Positions 41,814-60,914 of a DNA stretch of 64,000 nucleotides are shown here, in pieces; position 1 is the stretch's first letter, and each line of letters starts with the position of its first letter. The notes beneath the pieces were generated by a model that was not told the origin of the DNA, searched no databases, and saw only the letters and a list, made by a program, of their open reading frames with translations. A program made the translations under genes and the position numbers. This DNA comes from Haliangium sp963772315 (lineage in GTDB: Bacteria > Myxococcota_A > Polyangia > Haliangiales > Haliangiaceae), in the NCBI GenBank assembly GCA_963772315.1, contig CAVYWJ010000002.1, positions 620,001-684,000 of the forward strand. The letters run 5' to 3'.

Positions 41814-42754
41814 AACGCGTGCTCTTGCTGTTGCCGTTGCTCCTGGTCACGGCAGCGACGGACGCGGCCATGGCCGAGCCAGCCGCCGTGATCTACCGGG
41901 TCAAGCGCGGCGATACACTCGAGATTCTGGCAGCCGAATACTACGGCGATCGGCGCCACGCCGTGCTGGTCGCAGCCGAGAACGGCATCGACCCGGTGCG
42001 GCAGCCATTTGCCGAGCCACTGCGACCAAACACGCGGCTGCGCATCCCCGTGAATCGACAGATCACGACGGATGTCGGCGATTCACTCGCCAGCCTGGCC
42101 AGTGTGCATCTCGGCGATGAGCGGCGCGCGAAGTTCCTGGCGGGGTTCAATGAAGAACGCCGGCTCGAGCTGCCCGCGGACGCACCGCTCGCGGCCGGCC
42201 AGGTGCTCGAGATTCCCATCCACGTTCGCCACCGGGTTAAGCCAGAGGAAACGCTGGCATCGCTGGCAGCGAGCTACTTTGGCGCGGAGCGCAAAGCCGA
42301 TCTCATCCGCGAGTACAACTTCCTCGACACCGAGACCGTGGCGCCCGGGACCTTGCTCGTCATCCCCATCCACCGCATCACGGTCCAGCCCACGCGGCGC
42401 GCGGAGCCCGACGATGCAGCTCGTGCCCGCGCCGAGCAACATCGCGAGATGCAGGCGAGCGCCCTCAGCGCGATGGCCGCGTCGCGGATGGCCTGGCGCG
42501 ATGGCGACTATACCGCGGTCAAGGATACGCTGAGCCCGCTCGAGCTCGACTACCTGTTCACGGCCGATGTGGTCGAGATCGGCGTGCTGCTGGGCAGCGC
42601 GTGGGTAGCGCTGGACGAACCCGAGAAAGCCAGTGCAGTGTTCCGCGAGGTCCTGGCACGTGCTCCCGCTCATGTGCTGGATCCGCACCAGGTATCCCCC
42701 AAGATCCGGGCAGTGTGGGAGCAGGCCCGTACCGCAGCCGAGCCCTCCGAGTGA
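41810..42754 (+). CDS. Periplasmic protein with three LysM domains
   Basis: 314 residues from GTG 41810, overlapping the kinase stop. A signal peptide (LLLLPLLLVTAATDAAMA) precedes three LysM modules: IYRVKRGDTLEILAAEYYGD (about 28-80), ITTDVGDSLASLASVHLGDE (about 84-137) and HRVKPEETLASLAASYFGAE (about 138-190). The C-terminal ~110 residues are helical and TPR-like (YTAVKDTLSPLELDYLF, ALDEPEKASAVFREVLARAP). LysM modules bind peptidoglycan GlcNAc. Coupling to a membrane kinase with an extracytoplasmic domain suggests a cell-wall sensing role; this is inferred. Confidence 0.9.
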
Positions 42755-43929
42755 GAGCGCTGCATGTACTGCTGTTCGCGCTGGCTGCGGCGGCCGGTGG
42801 AGCGGTCGCCGGCTGGCTCCTGTGGTCCAGGACCGAGCCGGATCGCACCGCCCGCGGCAATGGGCTCACTCTGTCCTCGGCGCTGCGCGCTGGCATCGGT
42901 GCCGCGGTCAACGTGCGTGCCCCCTATCGCTGCGCCCGCCTCTACACCGATGAGCTCGAGGCCGACGGCGCCGGGGTCGCTGCAGCCCCTGCCGGACGCA
43001 CGGCCAGGCGCCGGGGCCCACTCCTGCAGGTAGCGCCGCCGGGCGACGACACCGACTCGTCCCTCATCCTCGGCGTGGTGGCCGATGCACATGGCTCGCT
43101 CGACGCATTGCCGGCGATCCGTCGCGCCTTTACCGAGGCCGGCGTGGAGCTCGCGATCTCGCTCGGCGGCATGGGCACTGAGCGAGACACCGTGGCGCGC
43201 GCTCTCGCCGTCCTGGCGGCCAGCGGCGATGCGCCAGCTTCTCCTGGAGCGGCCGGTTGGCTCGTCGTGGCCATTCCCGGGGACTGGGAACCCATTCTAG
43301 ACCACCGCGCGGCCGTGGCGGCGCTGGCTGATCGCGGCGTCATCGACGGCTCCGACGTGCGCCTCATCGAGATCGACGGCGTTCGCCTGGCCACCTTGCC
43401 CGGCGCGCCGCATCCCAGCCGCCTGATGGCAGGTCAAGAAGGCTGCGTGTTCACCGCCGAGGATGCAGCTGCGATCACCAGCTTGCTGGCCCAGGGGCCC
43501 GGGGTGCGGCTGCTGCTCGTGCATGCACCACCGCGCCAGGATCTGTCCGGGCTCACGCTGCCCGAACCCAGCCCCACGGACGTCGGCCGCACTGCCGTCT
43601 CCATGGGCGAGCGCGCCCTGGCCGAAGTCTTGCGCACCACGCCCGTGGATGCAGTGATTCACGGACTGGTCGCGCCGCCGGCCGTGCCGCCGAGCGGCAT
43701 ACGCGCGCTGGTCCTGGGCGCGCCCGTGATCCTGCCTGCCGGCGTTCTCGATCCGCTGTACGCGGTCGCCGAAGCAGCGCCGGCAGGAGCAGCGCCAGAC
43801 GGGTACCGCGGCCCGACGGCCCTCATCGCCGACGTCAGCAAGGAACGCATCACCTGGCAGTGGATCTCGCCTGCATCGGCCGGCTCGGCCGGCACGGATG
43901 ACCCACCCGCGTCCCCCAACCCACCGTAG
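42751..43929 (+). CDS. Membrane-anchored metallophosphoesterase-like protein
   Basis: About 392 residues from GTG 42751, overlapping the LysM stop (GTGA). An N-terminal hydrophobic anchor (VLLFALAAAAGGAVAGWLLW) precedes a periplasmic domain. LILGVVADAHGSLDALPAIR resembles the DxH start of calcineurin-like phosphoesterases, LAISLGGMGTERD stands where GDxxD is expected and is degenerate, and LLLVHAPPRQD and VDAVIHGLV occupy the positions of the later histidine motifs. Key metal ligands therefore appear partly lost and catalysis is doubtful. Third gene of the kinase-LysM-phosphoesterase unit. Confidence 0.72.
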   Translation: MRALHVLLFALAAAAGGAVAGWLLWSRTEPDRTARGNGLTLSSALRAGIGAAVNVRAPYRCARLYTDELEADGAGVAAAPAGRTARRRGPLLQVAPPGDDTDSSLILGVVADAHGSLDALPAIRRAFTEAGVELAISLGGMGTERDTVARALAVLAASGDAPASPGAAGWLVVAIPGDWEPILDHRAAVAALADRGVIDGSDVRLIEIDGVRLATLPGAPHPSRLMAGQEGCVFTAEDAAAITSLLAQGPGVRLLLVHAPPRQDLSGLTLPEPSPTDVGRTAVSMGERALAEVLRTTPVDAVIHGLVAPPAVPPSGIRALVLGAPVILPAGVLDPLYAVAEAAPAGAAPDGYRGPTALIADVSKERITWQWISPASAGSAGTDDPPASPNPP

Positions 43930-43960
43930 ACCCGCAGGACATCACCGGGTGGCGCTCGGC

Positions 43961-44520
43961 TCAGCGCGCAGCCCCGGGCCCGGCGTCCAGGCCCGGACCC
44001 GGCGGGCTTGCCTGCGCCGGTGCTTGCTCCAGCAAGCGCAGCCCTTCCACCTGGTCGAATCCGACCCGCACCTGTGACGTGCTCCCGTCCGCAGCCACTG
44101 CCGCGCACGTCACGTGCTGGCCCGGCTCGATCACGTAGACGCGCGCATCGCAGCGGACTTCACCTGGCGCGCCCTGGCCCGGCTGCCCCCCGGCCACCAG
44201 GGCCTTGGCGGCCCACGGCTCGATATCCTCGGCAAACACCGCCTGCCCGCGCGGGACCCACTGCGTGTTTCCCTCGTCGAGCTGGGTGACCGCGACGGTC
44301 CAGGTGACCCCGCCCTGGAACCGCACCTGGCACTCGAACATATCGTCCTTCCGCGTCCGCACCCACTCAGGACACGTCACGGCTTCGATCGGCACCGCGG
44401 CGTCGCGCCCGTAGCGATCGCGCATGGCCGCTTCGATGTTGCGCAGATCGATACGCCGGTCTGCGCACCCGCTCAGCGCGACCGCCACCAGCGCCACGGC
44501 GCATCGCACGCCGCTGCTGG

Positions 44521-44524
<4 letters not shown>
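43961..44524 (-). CDS. DUF4333-like lipoprotein
   Basis: 187 residues from TTG 44524, overlapping the prfC stop by four bases (TTGA); GTG 44509 is an alternative. Signal peptide with lipobox (ALSGC). The first repeat VTCPEWVRTRKDDMFECQVR and a second, shorter one with VRCDARVYVIEPGQHVTCAA show the two-cysteine strand pattern of DUF4333, so two half-domains are likely. Function unknown; extracytoplasmic. The end is Pro/Gly-rich. Confidence 0.78.
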
Positions 44525-46110
<1,586 letters not shown>

Positions 46111-46398
46111 GGAAGGCCGGAACTCTACTCGGTTTTTCGTTAAAGGCCAGCCCTTTGCGCGGCCGCGCTCCCGGGCCGGCGAGCCAGTCGAGTCGCGACG
46201 ACAATCCGTGTCTTCGTATCCTCGCACGCACATCTCCCGAGCCCTGCGGCAGAATTGCGCACTCCCCCGGCAATCCTTGTTTTCCCTGTCGCCCCGGCGT
46301 TACGTTGCGCTGGCGCAAGCGCAGTCACCCCTTCTGTACCTGCGCTCTCCTCTCCGATAATTCCCAGTTACCGTGGCTTACATTCCATAGGGGACTTC
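46111..46398. other. Divergent intergenic region
   Basis: 288 bases between prfC (minus) and the propeller lipoprotein gene (plus). No gene or RNA structure recognised. The stretch around 46355-46390 (TCCGATAATTCCCAGTTACC) is less GC-rich and may hold the lipoprotein promoter. A GGGGA lies 6 bases before 46399. Confidence 0.45.
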
Positions 46399-47469
46399 AT
46401 GATCCGTCACCGCGCACTCTGCCTGGGGCTCTTCCTCGCCGCCGGCGCATGCAACTCCGGCGATCCCGATCCACCCGGGGCCACCGACGCAGCGCCCCCG
46501 GACGCAGCGCTCCCGGACGCGCCACCACCCACGCCGGTATGGACCGAGGCCTTCCCGGCCGCCGAGTTCGGCTGGGGCATCAACGTCTGGGGCCCCGCGC
46601 CCGACGATCTCTACGTCGTCGGCGGCACCCCCGACCAGGGCGCGATCATGCACTTCGACGGCGAGGCGTGGAGCCCCCTCGACCTCGGCGCCCTCGACGT
46701 CCCCCTGCTCCACTGGGTGCACGGCTTTGGCCCCGACGACATCACCGTCGTCGGCCGGAGCGGCACCGTGATCCACTGGGACGGCACTACCTGGTCGCGC
46801 CAGGAGACCCCGACAGAGCAAGACCTGTGGGGCGTCTGGGGCGCGAGCCCCGACGACCTCTGGGCCGTGGGCGGCGCCGGTCGCCAGGCCGGCCAGCAAA
46901 CCATCCTCCACTACGACGGCACCACCTGGACCGCTCACCCGCCGCCGGTCCTCCTGCGCGCCAACGTCTACGCCTTCTTCAAGGTATGGGGCACCAGCGC
47001 CGACAACGTCTACATCGTCGGCCAGCGCGGCGTGGTCCTGCACTGGAACGGCAGCGCGTGGATCGAGGAGTTCGCCGGCGTCAGCAGCGATCTCATCGCG
47101 CTCTGGGGAAGCGGCCCCGATCGCATCGTCGCCGTGGGCGGACGCGGCGCCGCCGTCGTGTCGGTCTGGAACGGCACCGACTGGCAGCCCCTGGACCTGG
47201 CCCCGGTCCCCGGCCTCAACGGCGTCTGGGTCAACGCTGGCGGCATCGCGTACGCCGTCGGCGTGGGCGGGATCAACGTGAAGCTCGACAGCCAGACGCT
47301 GGCCTACGAGCACGCGTTCGTCTCGCTGCCCGTCGGGGCGCCCCTGGATTTCCACGCCGTCTACAGCGCCGACGGTGAACATCTGGTGGCCGTCGGCGGC
47401 AACCTGTTCGCCTTCGCGCCGCCGTATCTCGGCATCGCGTACCAAGCAGACATCGCGGAGGAACCCTGA
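46399..47469 (+). CDS. Lipoprotein with beta-propeller-like repeats
   Basis: 356 residues. Lipobox AAGAC after a short signal peptide, then the Pro/Asp/Ala spacer. Five to six repeats of about 45 residues follow, of the form W-G-x-x-P-D-D-x-x-x-V-G-x-x-G-x-x-x-H-x-D-G-x-x-W: examples are VWGPAPDDLYVVGG, VWGASPDDLWAVGGAG, VWGTSADNVYIVGQRG and LWGSGPDRIVAVGGRG. This is the BNR/Kelch-type propeller pattern of abundant myxobacterial surface lipoproteins. Likely ligand or polysaccharide binding. The next gene starts four bases after its stop. Confidence 0.88.
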   Translation: MIRHRALCLGLFLAAGACNSGDPDPPGATDAAPPDAALPDAPPPTPVWTEAFPAAEFGWGINVWGPAPDDLYVVGGTPDQGAIMHFDGEAWSPLDLGALDVPLLHWVHGFGPDDITVVGRSGTVIHWDGTTWSRQETPTEQDLWGVWGASPDDLWAVGGAGRQAGQQTILHYDGTTWTAHPPPVLLRANVYAFFKVWGTSADNVYIVGQRGVVLHWNGSAWIEEFAGVSSDLIALWGSGPDRIVAVGGRGAAVVSVWNGTDWQPLDLAPVPGLNGVWVNAGGIAYAVGVGGINVKLDSQTLAYEHAFVSLPVGAPLDFHAVYSADGEHLVAVGGNLFAFAPPYLGIAYQADIAEEP

Positions 47470-47472
47470 CTC

Positions 47473-49849
<2,377 letters not shown>

Positions 49850-49851
49850 GC

Positions 49852-50388
<537 letters not shown>

Positions 50389-50392
<4 letters not shown>

Positions 50393-50677
50393 GTACGAAG
50401 TTCCAGAGGTAGCTCCTCAGATCGAAATGAGGGGGAGCGTGGGCGGGTTCGGGCGGCGTTGCGCAGTGCTCCTCGCCCCAGGGGCGAGGATGCTAACGAA
50501 GCACCGAGCGCCGGTGGCCGCCGGACCGCAGGTCCGCCGGCCTGGCGCCGCGTCCGCCCGAACACGCTCACGCTCCCCCTCCCCACGACGAGGAGCCAAT
50601 CGCCGCGCCGCGTCCGCCCGAACACGCTCACGCTCCCCCTCCACGCAACTGGGATGACTTCTGGCCTGCAGTGCTAG
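50389..50677. mobile_element. Terminal-inverted-repeat element, copy 2 (no transposase)
   Basis: Left end CTAAGTACGAAGTTCCAGAG then GTAGCTCCTCAGATCG (50389-50425); right end, read on the minus strand from 50677, CTAGCACTGCAGGCCAGAAG then TCATCCCAGTTG. Ends are related to those of the element at 21876-22485. Inside are two direct 38-base repeats (50545-50582 and 50605-50642, sharing CCGCCCGAACACGCTCACGC), and 50431-50458 is their approximate inverse. No protein gene. Lies between the DUF192 gene and the accC gene. Confidence 0.7.
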
Positions 50678-50711
50678 CTAGGGCGCACGCTCTGGCCGCC
50701 CGCCTCGCCGC

Positions 50712-52070
<1,359 letters not shown>

Positions 52071-52135
52071 CGTGGTCACGCTAACACAAACACGGATCTG
52101 CGAACACGGCAGGATGCGATTATGCTTGTCAGCTC

Positions 52136-53470
52136 ATGTCCAGACATGCATTTCCCCTGCTCCACATCTCCGTGTCGCCCCGCGCGCGCTCAGCGGTCGC
52201 CTGGCCCGAGCCCCGCGCGCGCAGCAAGGTCGCCGGGCCCGCCGCGAGCATGGCTCTGCTCGCCCTGCTCGCCCTGTTCGTCCTGCTCGGGGCGTGCGGC
52301 TCGGACCCATCCGCGGACGGAGGCGACCCGGATGCGCTGCCCGCGCCGGCGGATGCCTCGGCTGGAGTTCCCGAAGCAGCGCCCGTGGCCCACGTTCCGG
52401 CCGAGGGCGCATCGGCCGGCACCGGGCGGCTGATCTTGCAGGACGGCGCGGTCATCGACACCGACAGCCTGACCGTCAACGGCCAGGGCTACGCCGCTAT
52501 CCCCGGCGCTCCCATCGTGTTCGACCGCTGGCCGCAAGTGGCCGGCGGTCCGGAGCTGGCCGTGCTGCACGTCGGCGATTTCGGCGTCGCGAGCGGCACC
52601 GTCACCGTGCGCGGCGCGCGCCCCCTGGTGATCATCGCCGGGCAGGAGATCCGGCTCGCCGGCATGCTCGACGCCAGCGCCAGCGCGCAGACGCCGGGGC
52701 CGGGCGGCTTCGATCCGGCGGCTGGCCCGAGCCGGGGCAGCGACGGCCAGCACGCGATAGAGTTCGAGGATGGCGGCGGCGGCGGCGGCGGCCACGGCTC
52801 GTCCGGCGGCGAGGGCGGATCGGCCACATGCACCAGCGTCGAGGACTGCTCCGAGGGCGGCGCAGGCGGCGCACCGTACGATACCTCGGGGCCGAGCGTC
52901 CTGCAGGGCGGCTCGGGCGGCGGCGCAGGCTCGACCGTGTCGGACGATGAAGACTGTGTGCCGAGCCGTGGCGGCGCGGGCGGCGGCGCCGTGCAGCTCA
53001 CGGCGCTGATGCGCATCCGCATCGAGGGCGCCGGCGGCGTGCACGTGGGCGGCGGCGGCGGCGCGGCCGGCTCGCCCGATAGCGCCTGCGGCGAGAACGG
53101 CGGCGGCAGCGGCGGCGGCGCGGGCGGCGCGATCTTCTTGCAGGCGCCCGACGTCGTGCACCAGGGCGTGCTCGCGGCCAACGGCGGCGGCGGCGGCGCG
53201 GGCGCGAGCGAGTCCGAGCAGAACCCGGGCGCCGACGCGCTGGCCAGCGATCAGCCCGCGCCCGGCGGCGTGCGCGTCAACGACTTCGGCCACCCCGGAG
53301 GCTGCGGCGACGCACTGGCCGCGAGCTGCGTCCGCGAGGGCACCGACGGCGAGGGCAACGCCGGCGGCGGCGGCGGCGGCGCTGGTCGCATCGTCATCAT
53401 CACCGCGCCGACCGGCTACGACGGCATCGAAGGCGTCGCCAGCCCGCTGGTCGTCGTGCGCGCCGAGTGA
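52136..53470 (+). CDS. Gly-rich surface lipoprotein
   Basis: Up to 444 residues from ATG 52136; an internal ATG at 52250 (MALLALLALFVLLGAC) gives a cleaner signal peptide with lipobox LLGAC. After the Asp/Ala/Pro spacer comes a beta-rich part (TGRLILQDGAVIDTDSLTVN) and then a long Gly-rich region (DGGGGGGGHGSSGGEGG, GGVHVGGGGGAAGSPDSACG and similar). This is the composition of myxobacterial secreted proteins rich in polyglycine-type turns, possibly PGII or collagen-like stacking. No enzymatic motif. The 290 bases to the next gene hold nothing recognisable. Confidence 0.82.
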   Translation: MSRHAFPLLHISVSPRARSAVAWPEPRARSKVAGPAASMALLALLALFVLLGACGSDPSADGGDPDALPAPADASAGVPEAAPVAHVPAEGASAGTGRLILQDGAVIDTDSLTVNGQGYAAIPGAPIVFDRWPQVAGGPELAVLHVGDFGVASGTVTVRGARPLVIIAGQEIRLAGMLDASASAQTPGPGGFDPAAGPSRGSDGQHAIEFEDGGGGGGGHGSSGGEGGSATCTSVEDCSEGGAGGAPYDTSGPSVLQGGSGGGAGSTVSDDEDCVPSRGGAGGGAVQLTALMRIRIEGAGGVHVGGGGGAAGSPDSACGENGGGSGGGAGGAIFLQAPDVVHQGVLAANGGGGGAGASESEQNPGADALASDQPAPGGVRVNDFGHPGGCGDALAASCVREGTDGEGNAGGGGGGAGRIVIITAPTGYDGIEGVASPLVVVRAE

Positions 53471-53763
53471 GCAGCGCCGGCGAGCGAGCGGCGCTGGCGA
53501 GCGCCCGGACTCGACTACATTCACGCATCGCGACGGGCGCACCGGCTTTTCGGACGTCTCGGTCGATTTATGCTGACGCCGTGCAGCAAGCGTGCAGGTA
53601 CCTGCATGGCGTGTGGGGGGCATTTTTCGTGCGCCCGGTCGTTTGCGGTGCTGGCACCGCCTCGGGTGAGAGATACAGTTACAGAGCTTGGCCGAGCGCT
53701 CGCAACTTCCGGCGAGGCCGGGCATGCGCGTCGATTCGAATCCCTGACGCCCGAGGAGAAGAT

Positions 53764-55974
<2,211 letters not shown>

Positions 55975-56016
55975 GGCCGGAGCGTGGACGCCTGACGCAC
56001 CGGCGAGCACGTGCAT

Positions 56017-56289
56017 CGGGCAGACGAGAGCGTGTACCGGGCAGACGAGCACGCGTACCGAGCAGACGAGAGCGCGTACCGAGCAGACGAGAGCGCGTTC
56101 CGAGCCGGCGAGAGCGTGTACCGAGCAGACGAGGGCGCGTACCGAGCAGACGAGAGCGCGTACCGAGCAGACGTGCACGCGTACCGAGCAGACGTGCACG
56201 CGTACCGAGCAGACGAGGGCGCGTACCGGGCCGGCGAGAGCGTGTACCGAGCAGACGTGCACGCGTACCGAGCAGACGAAAGCGTGTAG
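56017..56289. repeat. Tandem array of 13 units of 21 bases
   Basis: Thirteen consecutive 21-base units with consensus CGAGCAGACGAGAGCGCGTA plus C, from 56017 to 56289, plus a partial unit before them. Variation is limited to a few positions (CAGACG/CCGGCG, AGAGC/TGCAC/AGGGC). As the period is a multiple of three, the array is open in several frames: from GTG 56011 the plus strand reads a heptapeptide repeat RADESAY for 92 codons to TAG 56289. No ribosome-binding site or family support exists, so I treat it as a DNA repeat. It runs directly into the palindrome array that follows. Confidence 0.9.
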
Positions 56290-56294
56290 CCGAG

Positions 56295-56660
56295 CAGACG
56301 ATGTCGTCTGGCTGGCAGACGTGATCGTCTGGTGGTGCAGACGATGTCGTCTGGCTGGCAGACGTCAGCACTGGCTGGCAGACGATGTCGTCTGCCATAC
56401 CAGACGATGTCGTCTGCCGTGCCAGGCGATCACGTCTGGTGGTGCAGACGATGTCGTCTGGTGGTGCAGGCGTGATCGTCTGCCGGCATGACGTGATCGT
56501 CTGGGATCCACACGATCGCGTCGGCTCCACCGGCTTGCTTGTCCTCCGGGCCGACGAGCAAGCCGGCCAACCAGACGATCACGTCTGCCCTGCCAGTTGA
56601 TCACGTCGGCTCTGCCAGACGATCACGTCTGCCCTGCCAGACGATCACGTCGGCTCGAGA
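56295..56660. repeat. Array of about 15 phased CAGACG/CGTCTG quasi-palindromes
   Basis: Units such as CAGACGATGTCGTCTG (perfect 7-base arms), CAGACGTGATCGTCTG and CAGACGATCACGTCTG begin at 56295, 56316, 56338, 56359, 56379, 56401, 56423, 56445 and 56467, then degenerate copies near 56487, 56510, 56572, 56594, 56616 and 56637. Spacing is 20-22 bases. A stem-loop CCGGCTTGCT...AGCAAGCCGG (about 56530-56567) interrupts the series. Organisation is the same as the array at 15681-16150, with a different core sequence. It lies upstream of the kinase gene at 56936. Confidence 0.88.
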
Positions 56661-56935
56661 GACGATGACATCTACCTGGAAGTCGAAGAATTCTGCCCTC
56701 GTAGACGACATCGCGGGCGCCGGAGACGCGGGCGCCGGCTGGCCACGCGCGGGCGCCGGGAGGTCGGGCGTGATCGCCGGAGCGCACACTCGACCAGCTG
56801 CAGGGAGCCGACGCAATGGCACGGGACGCCGCCGTGGGCAGGGTTGCCCGCGCCCGCATCCATGTTGCCTCTCGACGAGGGACTGTTCTAACGTGCATGC
56901 ATCCCGACTGACCTGCTACGGGGTGGAGGTTGCAC

Positions 56936-59792
<2,857 letters not shown>

Positions 59793-59793
59793 C

Positions 59794-60906
59794 ATGATCA
59801 CACGCAATCATGGACGTGCGGTCCGCGTCGCGTGCTGGGTGCTCGTGCTCGCCGGATGGGCGAGCGGCGCATCGCTCGCGTATGCGCAGGAACCTGCTGC
59901 GGGCGCTGCAGAGGAGCCAGACGGCACGCCTGCGGCCGTGCCGGGCGCGACCGACGAGCGCCTGGACCAGCCCGCGCCTGCGGGCGGGGATGGCAAGCCC
60001 GAAAAGCCCTGGAACCGCGGCGTGCCCATGCCGCAGCGCTTGCGGGCGCGCGAGATCTATCACGAGGGCAACAGTTACCTGAGCATCCCGCTGTTCGCGC
60101 AGGCAGCGGAGAAGTACCAGGAAGCGCTGGCCCTGTATCCCCATCCGGCGATCTACTACAACCTGGCGCTGGCCCAGCTCAATCTCGTCCAGCCGGTCGA
60201 TGCGTACCGCAGCTTCTCGCGCGCGCTGGAGCATGGCCCTGGCCCGATCAGCGAGGAGCATCACCAGCGCGGGCTGCAGTACCTCGAACGGCTGGAGAAG
60301 CAGCTCGGGCACATCGAGATCGTCTGCGCGCAGGCAGGCGCCGAGGTGACCATGGACGGCCGTCCGCTGTTCACCGGCCCGGGACGCCACCAGGGCGTGG
60401 TGGTGCCGGGCGAGCATCAGCTCCTGGCCAGCAAGGACGGCTTCATTCCCGCGGCCCAGCGCATCGTGGTCTCGGCCGGCGAGCGCGCGCGGGTCGCGCT
60501 GGTCCTGCAGCGCCCCGTGCGCACCGTGACCGAGCGCTACATGCCGGCGTGGATCCCGTGGGCCAGCCTGGGCGTGGGCGCGGCCGTGCTGGGCGTGGGC
60601 GGGTACTACGACGGCGTGGCGTCCGACACCTGGGAGTCGTTCGATGACTACGTCGAGGCGCGCTGCCCGGCGGGATGCACCGATGTCGAGGCGCCCGAGG
60701 TGGCCCCGCGCCGCGCGCAGGCAGAGAGCGACCGGCGCAGGGCGCAGGGGTTCTACGTGGCAGGCGGCGTGGTGCTCGCCGGCAGCGCGGTGTTACTCTA
60801 CGTCAACCGCGAGCGTGTCGTGCGCCGTACCGTCGAAGACAGCATCTCGATCCTGCCGATGATGGGGCCGGATGGTGTCGGCCTCTCAGCCCAGGGACAC
60901 TTCTAG
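59794..60906 (+). CDS. TPR and PEGA-like membrane protein downstream of the kinase
   Basis: 370 residues, starting two bases after the kinase stop. Signal/anchor at the N-terminus (VLVLAGWASGASLAYAQ), then a Pro/Ala spacer. Residues ~85-165 (LRAREIYHEGNSYLSIPLFA, then EKYQEALALYPHPAIYYNLA) are TPR helices. Residues ~170-245 are a PEGA-type beta-sandwich (VTMDGRPLFTGPGRHQGVVV). Two hydrophobic segments follow (WASLGVGAAVLGVGGYY and FYVAGGVVLAGSAVLLYV). It probably faces the periplasm and supports signalling with the preceding kinase; the gene order suggests an operon of kinase, this protein and the Cys-rich repeat protein. Confidence 0.85.
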   Translation: MITRNHGRAVRVACWVLVLAGWASGASLAYAQEPAAGAAEEPDGTPAAVPGATDERLDQPAPAGGDGKPEKPWNRGVPMPQRLRAREIYHEGNSYLSIPLFAQAAEKYQEALALYPHPAIYYNLALAQLNLVQPVDAYRSFSRALEHGPGPISEEHHQRGLQYLERLEKQLGHIEIVCAQAGAEVTMDGRPLFTGPGRHQGVVVPGEHQLLASKDGFIPAAQRIVVSAGERARVALVLQRPVRTVTERYMPAWIPWASLGVGAAVLGVGGYYDGVASDTWESFDDYVEARCPAGCTDVEAPEVAPRRAQAESDRRRAQGFYVAGGVVLAGSAVLLYVNRERVVRRTVEDSISILPMMGPDGVGLSAQGHF

Positions 60907-60914
60907 GAGAGGAC

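Noticed and set aside
46111..46233. N-terminal extension of release factor 3
   Set aside because: The extra 41 residues have no similarity to the family; the G-domain begins directly after the ATG at 46110.
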